DNA of 64,000 nucleotides from Rhizobium sp. L51/94 (GTDB taxonomy: Bacteria > Pseudomonadota > Alphaproteobacteria > Rhizobiales > Rhizobiaceae), in assembly GCF_019355555.1 (NCBI RefSeq), contig NZ_CP072141.1, positions 91,001 to 155,000 of the forward strand. The letters run 5' to 3'. Both the position numbers and the translations under genes were made by a program. Numbering within the stretch: position 1 is the stretch's first letter; each line of letters begins with the position of its first letter. The notes beneath the pieces are model-generated. The model ran no database searches and had not been told where the DNA came from. It saw only the letters and a list, made by a program, of their open reading frames with translations. Positions 8,677-17,984 of this stretch are shown here, piece by piece.

Positions 8677-9151
8677 TCCAAAATTCCCTTAGTTGCAAGA
8701 AATCAAAAACCAGAGCATGGGCACTGCTTCTACATCCCGGTCAGACGAACTTAGTATCTTTTACCGCTTATATTAAGTATTTAATAATAATAGCAATTCA
8801 CAAATAATCAACGATGTTTACAGTTGCACTTCGCGGATAACGATTAACAACCTTGAGATGCGAAATGTCTCCGACTATCGAGATGAGTGCTCAGGCTACA
8901 GGAAGCAGATCCTGCAATCAGCCTCTCCAACTCGCTTATGAAGAGCCCGACAGACCGTATTTCTCGCTATGCTGGGGCAATTTTACGGCAAACGAAGTGC
9001 TCGCCAAGAGTTGATCGGTCGCGCCCCTGCGTTGCAGCGTTTTTCTTGCGCCGCGTGCGCGCAGTGGTGATATTCACCCTTCCTCCTTGTGCATCATCGC
9101 CGACGCCGAAAATGCGGAGCCAAGCCGCGACGGAAAGCCTGAATCAACAGC
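8677..9151. other. 475-nt intergenic region, AT-rich in its left half
   Basis: Bases 8740-8860 are clearly AT-rich (runs such as TATTAAGTATTTAATAATAATAG) and probably hold the promoter of the minus-strand KTSC gene. The right half carries only a weak 92-codon plus-strand frame rich in Ser, Arg and Pro that I do not accept as a gene. No hairpin with a U-run was seen. Confidence 0.5.
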
Positions 9152-10600
9152 ATGACACAGACTGAAAACGCCCCCTCGGACCCAGGGTTCGCCACCGAGC
9201 GCGATCCGCGACTGCGCTTCATCATCCCGGCCGTCGTTGCCGTCGCCTTCCTGATGGAACAGCTGGATTCGACGATCATCGTCACAGCTATTCCCGCCAT
9301 GTCCCACAGTCTTGCCGTGACGCCACTCGCCATGAACCTCGCGGTCACGGCCTATATCCTGACGCTTGCGATGTTCATTCCGGTCAGCGGCTGGTTTGCC
9401 GATCGATTCGGTGCACGCCGCATCTTTGCGCTGTCGCTGCTGATCTTCACTATCGGCTCGGTGCTCTGCGGGCTGGCAGTCAATTTCCCGATGCTGATCG
9501 CGACGCGCGCCCTGCAGGGCTTCGGCGGGGCGATGATGACGCCGGTCGGCCGGCTCATCCTCATTCGCAGCTTTCCGCGCAGCCAGCTCGTGACTGCCAT
9601 GACCTACATGACCTTGCCAGCTATCCTCGGGCCTTTGGTTGGCCCCATCCTCGGCGGCGTCCTGACGACCTATCTCTCCTGGCGATGGATATTCTACGTC
9701 AACGTGCCCTTCGGTATCATCGGCATCGTCATGGCGCTGCGCTACGTCGAGGATACCCACGCCGACACCTCCAAACGGTTCGACGTTCCGGGCTTTCTGA
9801 TGGTCGGCTCCGGACTGGTGCTGCTGCAATACGGCATCGAGAATATCGGTCGGCCGGCCATTCCCGTCCCGGCCATCATTGCCGTCCTTGTCGCCGCCTT
9901 GCTGCTGCTCGTCTTTTTCGTCCGATATGCGCGCGCCGTGGCTGCGCCGGCTGTCGACCTGACGCTGTTTCGCCTGCGCTCTTTTCGCGTCGGTACGCTT
10001 GCCGGAGGCATCTGTCGTGTCGGATTGAACGGCGTGCCCTTTCTGCTGCCGCTGATGCTGCAGATCGGCTTTGGCGTCAGCCCCATCGTCTCGGGCTCGC
10101 TGACCTTCGCCAGCGCCTTCAGCGCACTCGTGGTCCGGCCGATCTCGCAACGGCTGCTGCGGGCATTCGGCTTCGATCGGGTGCTGACCTGGAGCGCCGT
10201 CGCAGGCTCGCTGACAGTCGCAGGCTTTTCACTGATGACGCTTCAGACACCCTATTGGCTGATTATCGTCTGGGTGTTTGTCTTCGGCCTGACACGGGCC
10301 GCACAGTTCATGACGTCGAACACGCTCTCCTACTCGGACACGCCAGCAGCGCAGCTCAGCAGCGCCACAAGCCTCGGGGGCGTGCTGCAGCAGCTGAGCG
10401 TCAGCTTCGGCGTATCGATCGCCGCCATGCTGCTCGGTCTCGTCACAGCGGGCAGTGGCGCCCTGACGCTCGGCAGCTTTCATATCGTCTTTCTGGTCAT
10501 GGCTATCATTCCGCTGCTTGGCCTGCCCGGCTTCCTGCAGCTGAAACCAGAAGACGGCCAGCAGGTCAGCGGCCATGTGCGAAGAATAGCCCCGGACTAA
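9152..10600 (+). CDS. MFS multidrug exporter, DHA2 (EmrB/QacA) type
   Basis: A 482-residue integral membrane protein with about 14 predicted helices. The first helix carries the DHA2 mark LDSTIIVTAIPAM (motif D1), motif A follows as GWFADRFGARR, and motif C as GPLVGPILGGVLT. It would exchange protons for toxic organic compounds across the inner membrane. No membrane-fusion partner gene is adjacent, unlike emrA-emrB. It is convergent with spoVR, with only 17 nt between stops. The substrate is unknown; no adjacent regulator was found. Confidence 0.9.
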   Translation: MTQTENAPSDPGFATERDPRLRFIIPAVVAVAFLMEQLDSTIIVTAIPAMSHSLAVTPLAMNLAVTAYILTLAMFIPVSGWFADRFGARRIFALSLLIFTIGSVLCGLAVNFPMLIATRALQGFGGAMMTPVGRLILIRSFPRSQLVTAMTYMTLPAILGPLVGPILGGVLTTYLSWRWIFYVNVPFGIIGIVMALRYVEDTHADTSKRFDVPGFLMVGSGLVLLQYGIENIGRPAIPVPAIIAVLVAALLLLVFFVRYARAVAAPAVDLTLFRLRSFRVGTLAGGICRVGLNGVPFLLPLMLQIGFGVSPIVSGSLTFASAFSALVVRPISQRLLRAFGFDRVLTWSAVAGSLTVAGFSLMTLQTPYWLIIVWVFVFGLTRAAQFMTSNTLSYSDTPAAQLSSATSLGGVLQQLSVSFGVSIAAMLLGLVTAGSGALTLGSFHIVFLVMAIIPLLGLPGFLQLKPEDGQQVSGHVRRIAPD

Positions 10601-10617
10601 GCGGAGTTACACGGTAT

Positions 10618-12162
10618 TCAGGCTGCCACGGCAACCTTGCGGGGACTGACCAGGTGATCCTTTAGCACGATACCCGCCCTGTCGATCTCCTGCAGCACGA
10701 CATCGTAGCTCCAGAGATCCGCCAGATGCTGCAGCACCTTCCGGGTGTCGCCCTCCTCCAGCAGACTGCCGTTCATCACCGTGTGCCGCAGGATCAGCCG
10801 ACGGTCGCCGGGCAGGTCGACATCGACGACCTCGATATGTGGATCGATCCAGCCGATGTCGTATTGCCGAGAGAGTTCTCGCCGGACGCGCCGATAGCCG
10901 CGCTCGTCGTGGATTGCCGCCACCCGCATCCCTTCCTCCTCAGCCGGATCGTCGGTCAGGTGGAACAGCCGCAGCTTGCGCATAAGGTTGGGGCTGAGAA
11001 ACTGGGCAATGAAGCTCTCGTCGCGATAGTTGGCCCAGAGATCGCGGAGCACCGCCATGGCATCTCCGGTTCCGGCAATCTCCGGGAACCATTCGCGATC
11101 CTCCTGCTCCGGCTTGGTGACGATACGTTCGATGTCCTGCATCATCGCAAAGCCGATGGCATAGGGATTGAGGCCGGAATAACGCTGGTCATCGAACTGC
11201 GGCTGGAACACCACATTGGTGTGGGATTTCAGAAACTCGAGAAAATCACCGTCGCCGATACCGCCGCGCTCGTGCAGACGTGTCATGATCTCATAGTGCA
11301 CATAGGTCGCCGTGCCCTCGTTCATCACCTTCGTCTGACCCTGCGGGTAGAAATACTGGGCCACGTGGCGGACGATTCGGAGGATTTCCCGTTGCCACGG
11401 CTGCAGGCGGGGCGCTGTCTTTTCGAGGAAATAGAGGATATTTTCCTGCGGCAGCCCGGTGATTGCCTGCCGGCGCTCGAGGCTGAGATCCGGTGCGCTC
11501 TTGCCGGCCTTGGTCGGCACGGTTCGCCAGAGATCGTTGAAGATGCTTTCGTCATGCGCTCGCCGCTCCTGCAGCCGGACCTCCTCCATCCGCAGATCGA
11601 GCTTCTTCTTGCCGGCATAGCGGTGCACGCCGTGCGACATCAGTGCATGGGCGGAATCGAGCGTCCGCTCCACGGCCGCATGCCCGTAGCGTTCCTCGCA
11701 ATTGGCAATATAGCCCTTGGCGAAATTCAGGTAATCGAGGATGCCATCGGCGTCTGTCCACAGCTTGAAAAGGTAGTTGTTCTTGAAGAAATGGTTGTGG
11801 CCGAAGGCGGCATGCGCAATCACCAGCGCCTGCATCGTCGCGGTGTTCTCCTCCATCAGGTATGAGATGCAAGGGGAGCTGTTGATGACGATCTCGTAGG
11901 CTAGCCCACGCAGGCCCTTGCGATAAAATGCCTCGTGATGGGCGAAATGCTTGCCAAACGACCAGTGCTTGTAGAAGAGCGGCATGCCGATCGAGGAATA
12001 GACATCGAGCATCTGCTCGGCAGTGATGATCTCGATCTGGTTAGGATAGACATCCAGCCCAAGCTCGTTGACGGCGATGTCCTGGCAGGCATCGTGGATG
12101 CGCTGCAACGCGGCGAAATCCCAGTCGGCACCGTCGTAGAGACGCTTCATTGCCTTTGCCAT
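10618..12162 (-). CDS. SpoVR family protein
   Basis: A 514-residue protein of the SpoVR/YcgB family. The family is named after a Bacillus sporulation gene but is widespread in non-spore-formers, where it is nearly always the third gene of the prkA-yeaH-spoVR set. It has the conserved region MNEGTATYVHYEIMTRLHE and the segment LNPYAIGFAMMQDIERI. It starts two bases after the yeaH stop, so coupling is likely. The biochemical function is unknown; recent work links the set to stress and nutrient-limitation survival. No membrane segment. Confidence 0.93.
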   Translation of the reverse strand: MAKAMKRLYDGADWDFAALQRIHDACQDIAVNELGLDVYPNQIEIITAEQMLDVYSSIGMPLFYKHWSFGKHFAHHEAFYRKGLRGLAYEIVINSSPCISYLMEENTATMQALVIAHAAFGHNHFFKNNYLFKLWTDADGILDYLNFAKGYIANCEERYGHAAVERTLDSAHALMSHGVHRYAGKKKLDLRMEEVRLQERRAHDESIFNDLWRTVPTKAGKSAPDLSLERRQAITGLPQENILYFLEKTAPRLQPWQREILRIVRHVAQYFYPQGQTKVMNEGTATYVHYEIMTRLHERGGIGDGDFLEFLKSHTNVVFQPQFDDQRYSGLNPYAIGFAMMQDIERIVTKPEQEDREWFPEIAGTGDAMAVLRDLWANYRDESFIAQFLSPNLMRKLRLFHLTDDPAEEEGMRVAAIHDERGYRRVRRELSRQYDIGWIDPHIEVVDVDLPGDRRLILRHTVMNGSLLEEGDTRKVLQHLADLWSYDVVLQEIDRAGIVLKDHLVSPRKVAVAA

Positions 12163-12164
12163 TA

Positions 12165-13436
12165 TCAGCCAGCCCTTGTCTCCGCAGCGCGGCGTTGAAA
12201 GAGATCATGGAATACCGGGTAGATCTGGCTGCGGTCGCTGACCTTGCGCATCGACAGCACCGGCCAGCCGGCCGAAATCCGCTCATAGAGCTGCCAGACC
12301 GCCGAGCCGGACGAAATCGCCCCGCTGCGCCCTTCGCCGACTTCGAGATAGGCGAAATATTGCGTCGCCGGCAGAATCCAGTCCTGCATGAGAGCTGCTG
12401 TCGTGGTGCTGTCGGAATAGGCGTTGTCCCCATCGGATGCCTGCGCCGCATAGATGTTCCAGTCGGACGGTGGAAAACGCTCGGTCATGATCCGTCGCAT
12501 CGCATCCAGCGCGCTCGATACCTGCGTACCGCCCGTGGCGGGGCTGCGGAAGAATGTTTCCTCGTCGACCTCCTCGGCCGTGTCGGTATGGCGGATGAAG
12601 ACGATCTCGACGCGCTTGTACTGCCTCGTCAGGAAGATATAGAGCAGCATGTAGAAGCGCTTGGCGAGATCCTTCATGTGCTCGGACATCGAGCCGGAGA
12701 CGTCCATCAGGCAGAACATCACCGCCTGGGCGACCGGCCTCGGCTCGTTTTCGAAACGCCGATAGCGAATGTCGATCGGATCGATATACGGAATGCGCCG
12801 CACCCGTGATTCCAGCGCCGACACTTCAGCCTCCAGTGCCAGCCGCCGATCCTCGTCTACGCAATCGGCGATCTCGGCATGCAGCATGGCCACCGTCTCC
12901 GCCTTCGGCCGGTTAAGCGCAACGCGGCGCATCATGGCCCGCTTCATGGTCCGGTTGATGGCGAGATTGGAGGGAGAGCCGTTTACGGAATAGCCTGCCC
13001 GCACCGGGTTCGGCTGTTCGGATGTGGCGAGCTTTTTCTTGGCCAGATCCGGAAGCTCGAGGTCGTCGAGGAAGATGTCGAGGAATTCGTCGCGGGTCAG
13101 GACGAAGCGGAAGGCATCCTCGCCGTTGCCATCGCCACCGTCGCGCGGCTTGCCTTTTCCGCCCGGCGGGCGGGAGAGAATATCGCCTTCGATGAAGGTC
13201 TTGTTGCCCGGCAGGACGTGTTCGTGGATGCCGGCCGGGCCTTTCCGGAAGTGCGGCTCCTCAGTGCCCCCAAGGGGAATACTGATCTCGCCGCCTTTGA
13301 GAACGTCTTGAATACCGCGGCTTTGCGAGGTCTCGTAGACCGCTTTCTGCACCAGCGCCTTTGCTCGTCGCAGGAAGCGCTGGCGATTTTCGAGACTCTT
13401 GCCGCCTGGATTCAGGCGCCGGTCAACAATGTGCAT
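12165..13436 (-). CDS. yeaH: YeaH/YhbH family protein with von Willebrand-type domain (DUF444)
   Basis: A 423-residue cytoplasmic protein. The N-terminal half includes a glycine-rich stretch (GGKGKPRDGGDGNGED); the C-terminal half is a VWA-like domain with the metal-binding MIDAS motif DVSGSM and later TGGTQVSSAL and SDGDNAY. Family members are scaffold-like and partner with the PrkA kinase. It lies 24 nt downstream of prkA and 2 nt upstream of spoVR. The length equals that of E. coli YeaH. Its exact job is unknown. Confidence 0.93.
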   Translation of the reverse strand: MHIVDRRLNPGGKSLENRQRFLRRAKALVQKAVYETSQSRGIQDVLKGGEISIPLGGTEEPHFRKGPAGIHEHVLPGNKTFIEGDILSRPPGGKGKPRDGGDGNGEDAFRFVLTRDEFLDIFLDDLELPDLAKKKLATSEQPNPVRAGYSVNGSPSNLAINRTMKRAMMRRVALNRPKAETVAMLHAEIADCVDEDRRLALEAEVSALESRVRRIPYIDPIDIRYRRFENEPRPVAQAVMFCLMDVSGSMSEHMKDLAKRFYMLLYIFLTRQYKRVEIVFIRHTDTAEEVDEETFFRSPATGGTQVSSALDAMRRIMTERFPPSDWNIYAAQASDGDNAYSDSTTTAALMQDWILPATQYFAYLEVGEGRSGAISSGSAVWQLYERISAGWPVLSMRKVSDRSQIYPVFHDLFQRRAAETRAG

Positions 13437-13460
13437 TCCTACTCCTCTGTTGGGACTAGT

Positions 13461-15407
13461 CTAGCCTGCCTGTTTGACGCGCATGTACCACTCTACCAAC
13501 CGGCGAACCTGGCGCTCCGTATAGCCGCGCGAAGTCATGCGCTCGACGAATTGCCCATGCTTCTTCTCCGTGTCGCCGTCCTTCTTCGAGCCGAAGGAAA
13601 TCACCGGCAACAGGTCTTCCACCTGGCTGAACATCCGCTTTTCGATGACTTCGCGGATTTTCTCGTAACTCGTCCAGGATGGATTCTTGCCGCCATTGCT
13701 CGCCCGCGACCGCAGGCAGAATTTTACCACCTCGTTGCGGAAATCTTTCGGGTTGGCGATCCCGGCAGGCTTTTCGATCTTGGTCAGTTCCTGGTTGAGC
13801 AGATCCCTGTCCAGCATCTGGCCGGTATCCGGATCCTTGAAATCGACATCCTCGATCCAGGCATCGGCATAGTCCACATAGCGGTCGAAAAGGTTCTGGC
13901 CGTAGTCGCCATAGGATTCGAGATAGGCCTTTTGGATCTCGTGTCCGATGAATTCCGCGTAGCGCGGCGCCAGCTCCCCTTTGATATACTCCATATACTG
14001 CTTCTCGACCTCGGCCGGCAGTTGCTCCCGCCGGATCGACTGTTCGATGACATACATCAGATGCACCGGGTCGGCCGCGATCTCTGTCGTATCGTGGTTG
14101 AACGTCGCCGCCAGAACCTTGAAGGCAAAGCGCGTCGAGACGCCGTCCATGCCCTCGTCGACGCCGGCTGTGTCCCGATATTCCTGCACGCTGCGGGCCC
14201 GGGGGTCCGTTTCCTTGACGCTCTCGCCATCGTAGACGCGAAGCTTGGAAAACGGCGTCGAGTTTTCATGCCGCGTCAGCCGCGACAGAACCGTGAAGCG
14301 CGCCAGGGTTTCCAGCGTCGACGGCGCGCAAGGCGCCTGGCTAAGCTCGGACTCCTCGATCAGCTTCTCGTAGATCTTCTGCTCTTCCGTGACCCGCAGG
14401 CAATAGGGCACCTTAACGACGCAGATACGATCGATGAAGGCCTCGTTGTTCTTGTTGGCCTTGAAGGTCTGCCACTCCGCCTCGTTGGAGTGGGCCAGAA
14501 TGACGCCTGAGAACGGGATGGCGCCGATATTCTCGGTGCCAATGTAATTGCCCTCCTGCGTCGCCGTCAGCAGCGGATGCAGCATCTTGATCGGCGCCTT
14601 GAACATTTCAACAAATTCAAGCACGCCCTGGTTGGCGCGGTTGAGGCCGCCGGAATAGCTGTAGGCGTCGGCATCGCTCTGGGCGAGGCTCTCGAGCTTG
14701 CGGATATCGACCTTGCCGACGAGCGAGGAGATATCCTGGTTGTTCTCGTCGCCAGGCTCGGTCTTGGCGATGGCGATCTGGCGCAGCCGCGACGGCTGCA
14801 TCTTCACCACCTTGAAGCGCGAGATATCGCCGCCGAATTCTTCCAGCCGCTTCAGGCACCAGGGGCTCATCAGCCCTGTCAGCCTTCGCTTCGGAATACC
14901 GTAGCGTTCCTGCAGCATGTCGCCCATCGCAGCCGGATCGAACAGGCTGAGCGGGCTTTCGAAAACCGGGCTGAGTTCGTTGCCGGCCTTCAGCACGTAA
15001 ATGGGATGGACCTCCATCAGCGCCTTCAGCCGTTCGGCCAGCGACGACTTGCCGCCACCGACAGGGCCGAGCAGGTAGAGGATCTGCTTGCGCTCTTCCA
15101 ACCCTTGCGCCGCATGGCGGAAGAAGGCGACGATTCGCTCGATCGTCTCTTCCATCCCGTAGAAGCCCTCGAAGGCGGGATAGGTCCGGATGGTGCGGTT
15201 CAGGAAGATACGCCCAAGGCGGGAGTCCCTCGACGTGTCTACAAACTGTGGTTCACCCATCGCGGCAAGTAGTCGCTCTGCCGCATTGGCATACATCAGT
15301 GGTTCGCCCTTGCAGGCTTCCAGGTATTCAGAGAAAGACATCTCGACTTCGCGCCGCGCTTCAAAGGAACGGGCGAAGGTGTTGAATAGTACATCCGTGT
15401 TGTACAT
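13461..15407 (-). CDS. prkA: PrkA family serine protein kinase (AAA+)
   Basis: A 648-residue protein with an N-terminal AAA+ domain, P-loop GPVGGGKSS (114-122), and the C-terminal PrkA kinase-like domain. Homologues are E. coli YeaG and Bacillus PrkA, which phosphorylate (or, in recent reports, proteolyse) protein targets under nutrient stress. ATG at 15407 has GATGAGG nearby and follows a 373-nt non-coding region, so the operon promoter is there. It is the first gene of prkA-yeaH-spoVR. In other bacteria this operon is controlled by stress sigma factors or NtrC; I saw no clear EcfG-type (GGAAC...CGTT) or sigma-54 site here. Confidence 0.95.
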   Translation of the reverse strand: MYNTDVLFNTFARSFEARREVEMSFSEYLEACKGEPLMYANAAERLLAAMGEPQFVDTSRDSRLGRIFLNRTIRTYPAFEGFYGMEETIERIVAFFRHAAQGLEERKQILYLLGPVGGGKSSLAERLKALMEVHPIYVLKAGNELSPVFESPLSLFDPAAMGDMLQERYGIPKRRLTGLMSPWCLKRLEEFGGDISRFKVVKMQPSRLRQIAIAKTEPGDENNQDISSLVGKVDIRKLESLAQSDADAYSYSGGLNRANQGVLEFVEMFKAPIKMLHPLLTATQEGNYIGTENIGAIPFSGVILAHSNEAEWQTFKANKNNEAFIDRICVVKVPYCLRVTEEQKIYEKLIEESELSQAPCAPSTLETLARFTVLSRLTRHENSTPFSKLRVYDGESVKETDPRARSVQEYRDTAGVDEGMDGVSTRFAFKVLAATFNHDTTEIAADPVHLMYVIEQSIRREQLPAEVEKQYMEYIKGELAPRYAEFIGHEIQKAYLESYGDYGQNLFDRYVDYADAWIEDVDFKDPDTGQMLDRDLLNQELTKIEKPAGIANPKDFRNEVVKFCLRSRASNGGKNPSWTSYEKIREVIEKRMFSQVEDLLPVISFGSKKDGDTEKKHGQFVERMTSRGYTERQVRRLVEWYMRVKQAG

Positions 15408-15480
15408 GGCGCCTCATCGAGGTTGCTATTGCAAATACGCCTGGTCAGCTGGATAACAATCCGCTGTATTCATATTTCGG

Positions 15481-15761
15481 TGACGTTTCTATGAAAGTGA
15501 AATGCGACCGTGAATCAAATGCTACGCTTGATTCGGCAATGCAGCAATATCCGAGGCAATCCCAAGTCACCGATTTAATGATAAAGATGCTCAGGGTTGC
15601 GTAATAATGAATGCGAATATACCTGAAGTGGCGGATGTGAGTGTATGGTACTCAAGCGATATGCGCCATAAAACCGGTACCAAGCCATTGATTTCATAAC
15701 AATCAATGCGAGTGGCACCGATAGCGGACGGCAAAATTGCCACATGCCGTCCGATTTTTTT
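15481..15761 (+). ncRNA. Candidate small RNA (or 37-codon mini-gene) ending at a strong terminator
   Basis: The 373 nt between prkA and gabD (both minus strand) carry no large frame but end on the plus strand with a canonical terminator that no annotated plus-strand gene needs. Two more hairpins lie upstream: GAATCAA/TTGATTC (about 15513-15535) and CATTGAT/ATCAATG (about 15686-15708). A 37-codon frame runs 15491-15604 (ATGAAAGTGAAATGC...), with no convincing ribosome site. I infer an independent short transcript antisense to the prkA leader side. The 5' end is a guess. Confidence 0.3.
15725..15761 (+). terminator. Rho-independent terminator, plus strand, orphan
   Basis: A perfect 9-bp stem, CGGACGGCA (15725-15733) with TGCCGTCCG (15745-15753), and an 11-nt loop, followed by A and seven Ts. 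On the minus strand there is no T-run, so it is not the gabD terminator in the usual sense, although the hairpin may protect that mRNA end. Confidence 0.7.
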
Positions 15762-15780
15762 CCACAGAGCCCGTTTGTTA

Positions 15781-17220
15781 TCAGGCGTTCATCTGGGAGA
15801 TGAGGCGCGTTTCCAGATAGGAATCCACCGCCTCTGAGCCGCCTTCCGTGCCATAGCCGGAATCCTTCATGCCGCCGAACGGCACTTCCGGAATGGAAAG
15901 GCCGTTGTGGTTGATGGTCAGCATGCCTGCTTCCATCCGCTGTCCCAGCGCATGCACCGTGCCGACTGACGTTGTGAAAGCATACGAGGCAAGCCCGAAC
16001 GGCAGGCGGTTTGCCTCGGTGATCGCATCGTCGACAGTCGCGAAACGATTGATGATGGCGACGGGACCGAAGGGCTCCTCGTTCATGATGCGCGCATGGA
16101 TGGGCACGTCGGTGATGACGGTCGGCTCGAAGAAATTGCCTTCGTTGCCGATCCTGCGGCCGCCGGTGCGCAGCGTCGCGCCCTGCGACACGGCATCGTT
16201 GATCAGCGCTTCCAGCGCCGGGATCCGCCGCTCGTTGGCAAGCGGCCCCATCTGCACGTCTGCCTCGAGCCCGTTGCCGACCTTGATCGCCTTGGCGGCG
16301 GCAACAAACCCATCAGTGAACTGGTCCATCACGCCGTTCTGCACGAGGAAACGCGTCGGCGCGACGCAGACCTGGCCGGCATTGCGGAACTTCGCCAGCG
16401 ACGACACTTCGATGGCCTTGGCGATATCGGCGTCATCGAAGACGATTGCCGGCGCGTGCCCGCCGAGTTCCATCGTCGCCCGCTTCATGTGCAGGCCGGC
16501 AAGCGAGGCCAGTTGTTTGCCGATGGGGGTGGAGCCGGTAAACGAGATCTTGCGGATGACGGGGTGCGGGATGAGATATTCGGAGATCTCTGCCGGCACG
16601 CCATAGACGAGGTTGACGACTCCGGCCGGCATGCCCGCGTCGGCAAAGGCGCGGATCAACTCGGCCGGCGAGGCCGGCGTCTCCTCGGGCGCCTTGATGA
16701 TGATCGAACACCCGGTCGCAACCGCTGCCGACAGCTTACGGACGATCTGATTGATGGGGAAATTCCAGGGCGTGAAGGCCGCAACCGGGCCGACCGGCTG
16801 CTTGATCGTCATCTGCAGCACGCCGGTGTGGCGCGCCGGGATGATCTGGCCATAAGTGCGGCGCGCCTCTTCGGCAAACCAGTCGATGGTATCGGCAGCC
16901 CCGAGCGTTTCCGCCAACGACTGCGCCAACGGCTTGCCCTGTTCACGCGTCATCACCCAGGCGATCATGTCCTTGCGCTCGCGCAGGAGATCGGCCGCAC
17001 GACGCATGATCTTCGAGCGCTCGAAGGCAGATGTATCGCGCCAGACCTTGAAGCCCTTGTCGGCCGCCGCCAGCGCAAGATCCAGATCGGCGCGCTCCGC
17101 ATGGGCGATCTGCCCGATGGTCTGGCCGGTCGCGGGGTCGCTGACAGGGATCGTCTTCTTCGAAAGCGCATCGCGCCATTCGCCATCGATGAAGAGTTTG
17201 ACGTCGGGATAGGTATGCAT
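15781..17220 (-). CDS. gabD: NAD(P)-dependent succinate-semialdehyde dehydrogenase-type aldehyde dehydrogenase
   Basis: A 479-residue aldehyde dehydrogenase of the GabD group. It has the cofactor segment [14 protein letters not shown], the catalytic Glu in ELGGHAP and the catalytic Cys in GQVCVAPTR. It would oxidise succinate semialdehyde to succinate in the GABA shunt, or a related short semialdehyde. The ATG at 17220 has AGAGG upstream. It is monocistronic; the neighbour upstream is divergent. Related enzymes with the same signature act on glutarate semialdehyde, so the exact substrate is not certain. Confidence 0.85.
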   Translation of the reverse strand: MHTYPDVKLFIDGEWRDALSKKTIPVSDPATGQTIGQIAHAERADLDLALAAADKGFKVWRDTSAFERSKIMRRAADLLRERKDMIAWVMTREQGKPLAQSLAETLGAADTIDWFAEEARRTYGQIIPARHTGVLQMTIKQPVGPVAAFTPWNFPINQIVRKLSAAVATGCSIIIKAPEETPASPAELIRAFADAGMPAGVVNLVYGVPAEISEYLIPHPVIRKISFTGSTPIGKQLASLAGLHMKRATMELGGHAPAIVFDDADIAKAIEVSSLAKFRNAGQVCVAPTRFLVQNGVMDQFTDGFVAAAKAIKVGNGLEADVQMGPLANERRIPALEALINDAVSQGATLRTGGRRIGNEGNFFEPTVITDVPIHARIMNEEPFGPVAIINRFATVDDAITEANRLPFGLASYAFTTSVGTVHALGQRMEAGMLTINHNGLSIPEVPFGGMKDSGYGTEGGSEAVDSYLETRLISQMNA

Positions 17221-17359
17221 GGGGAACCTCTTTGGATGATCAGGCCGGCTTTCAGCAGATGCCGCAGGAAGCGGCGGTGCGACAAGCCTCCAACCGACCG
17301 GCGTCGATCGATAATGCTTTTATGGGAGCGCTGTACATGGTGTCAACGACGGCACAATT

Positions 17360-17395
17360 CCAGCCACTGGTCCAGCCACTGGTCCTGCCACTGGC
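17360..17395. repeat. Three tandem copies of a 12-bp unit
   Basis: CCAGCCACTGGT (17360-17371) is repeated exactly at 17372-17383 and with two changes (CCTGCCACTGGC) at 17384-17395. Each unit is a short inverted repeat, CCAG-CCA-CTGG. The array lies in the divergent promoter region between gabD (start 17220) and the BA14K gene (start 17483), so an operator array is possible. Confidence 0.75.
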
Positions 17396-17482
17396 GGCAC
17401 CAGCCGAGGATCACGAAAACGCGAACAACTCTGGATTTCATTAGAAGAAGCGCCATATTCGTCTCACAAAAGGAGCGAGAAC

Positions 17483-17893
17483 ATGAAAAGACTAGCAATT
17501 ATCGCGGTGTCGCTGATGACGGCATTCACCGCCATCACGCCTGCCGAAGCATTCCCCGTATCCGCTGCGCCGGTAGCCACGATCCAGAATTCGGATGTCG
17601 TGAACGTGCAATACAGCGAGTACAGGCACCATGGACGCCGAAACGGCGATCGGCGCAATTACTATCGCGGCCGCGGCCATGATCGCCGCTATGACCGCGG
17701 CTACCGTCGCCACAACAACACGGGCGCCATCATTGGCGGCCTCGCAGCCGGCGCCATCATCGGCGGCATCGTTGCCGGCTCCCGCTCGAACGGCAGCTCC
17801 CATGCCCAGTCCTGCGCCAACCGCTACAGAACATACCGCGCTTCGGACAACACGTATCAGCCGAACAGCGGCCCACGGGTGCAGTGCCGGTAA
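17483..17893 (+). CDS. BA14K family secreted protein
   Basis: A 136-residue protein. Residues 1-23 are a Sec signal peptide ending TPAEA. The middle is very basic and rich in Arg, Tyr, His and Gly (RGHDRRYDRGYRRHN), then a glycine/alanine hydrophobic segment (AIIGGLAAGAIIGGIVAG) like a glycine zipper, and the BA14K C-terminus with CANRYRTYRASDNTYQP and a final Cys. BA14K proteins of Brucella are immunoreactive lectin-like surface proteins; in rhizobia the role is unknown. AAAAGGAG lies in front of the ATG. A good terminator follows. Confidence 0.88.
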   Translation: MKRLAIIAVSLMTAFTAITPAEAFPVSAAPVATIQNSDVVNVQYSEYRHHGRRNGDRRNYYRGRGHDRRYDRGYRRHNNTGAIIGGLAAGAIIGGIVAGSRSNGSSHAQSCANRYRTYRASDNTYQPNSGPRVQCR

Positions 17894-17927
17894 GCTATCG
17901 GTTCGATTGAGTTTGTGTGATGTTAGG

Positions 17928-17959
17928 CCGCCCGTGACGAGAGTTGCGGGCGGTTTTTT
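17928..17959 (+). terminator. Rho-independent terminator of the BA14K gene
   Basis: A 7-bp GC stem, CCGCCCG (17928-17934) with CGGGCGG (17947-17953), a 12-nt loop and six Ts, 34 nt after the stop codon. Confidence 0.85.
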
Positions 17960-17984
17960 GTGTTTAAATACAAGTAGACGCGTA

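Noticed and set aside
8887..9165. 92-codon plus-strand frame before the MFS exporter
   Set aside because: No ribosome site, composition unlike neighbours and overlap with the exporter start; judged non-coding.
12879..14510. 543-codon plus-strand frame opposite yeaH and prkA
   Set aside because: Antisense shadow of two well-supported genes; it crosses their junction and has no family signature.
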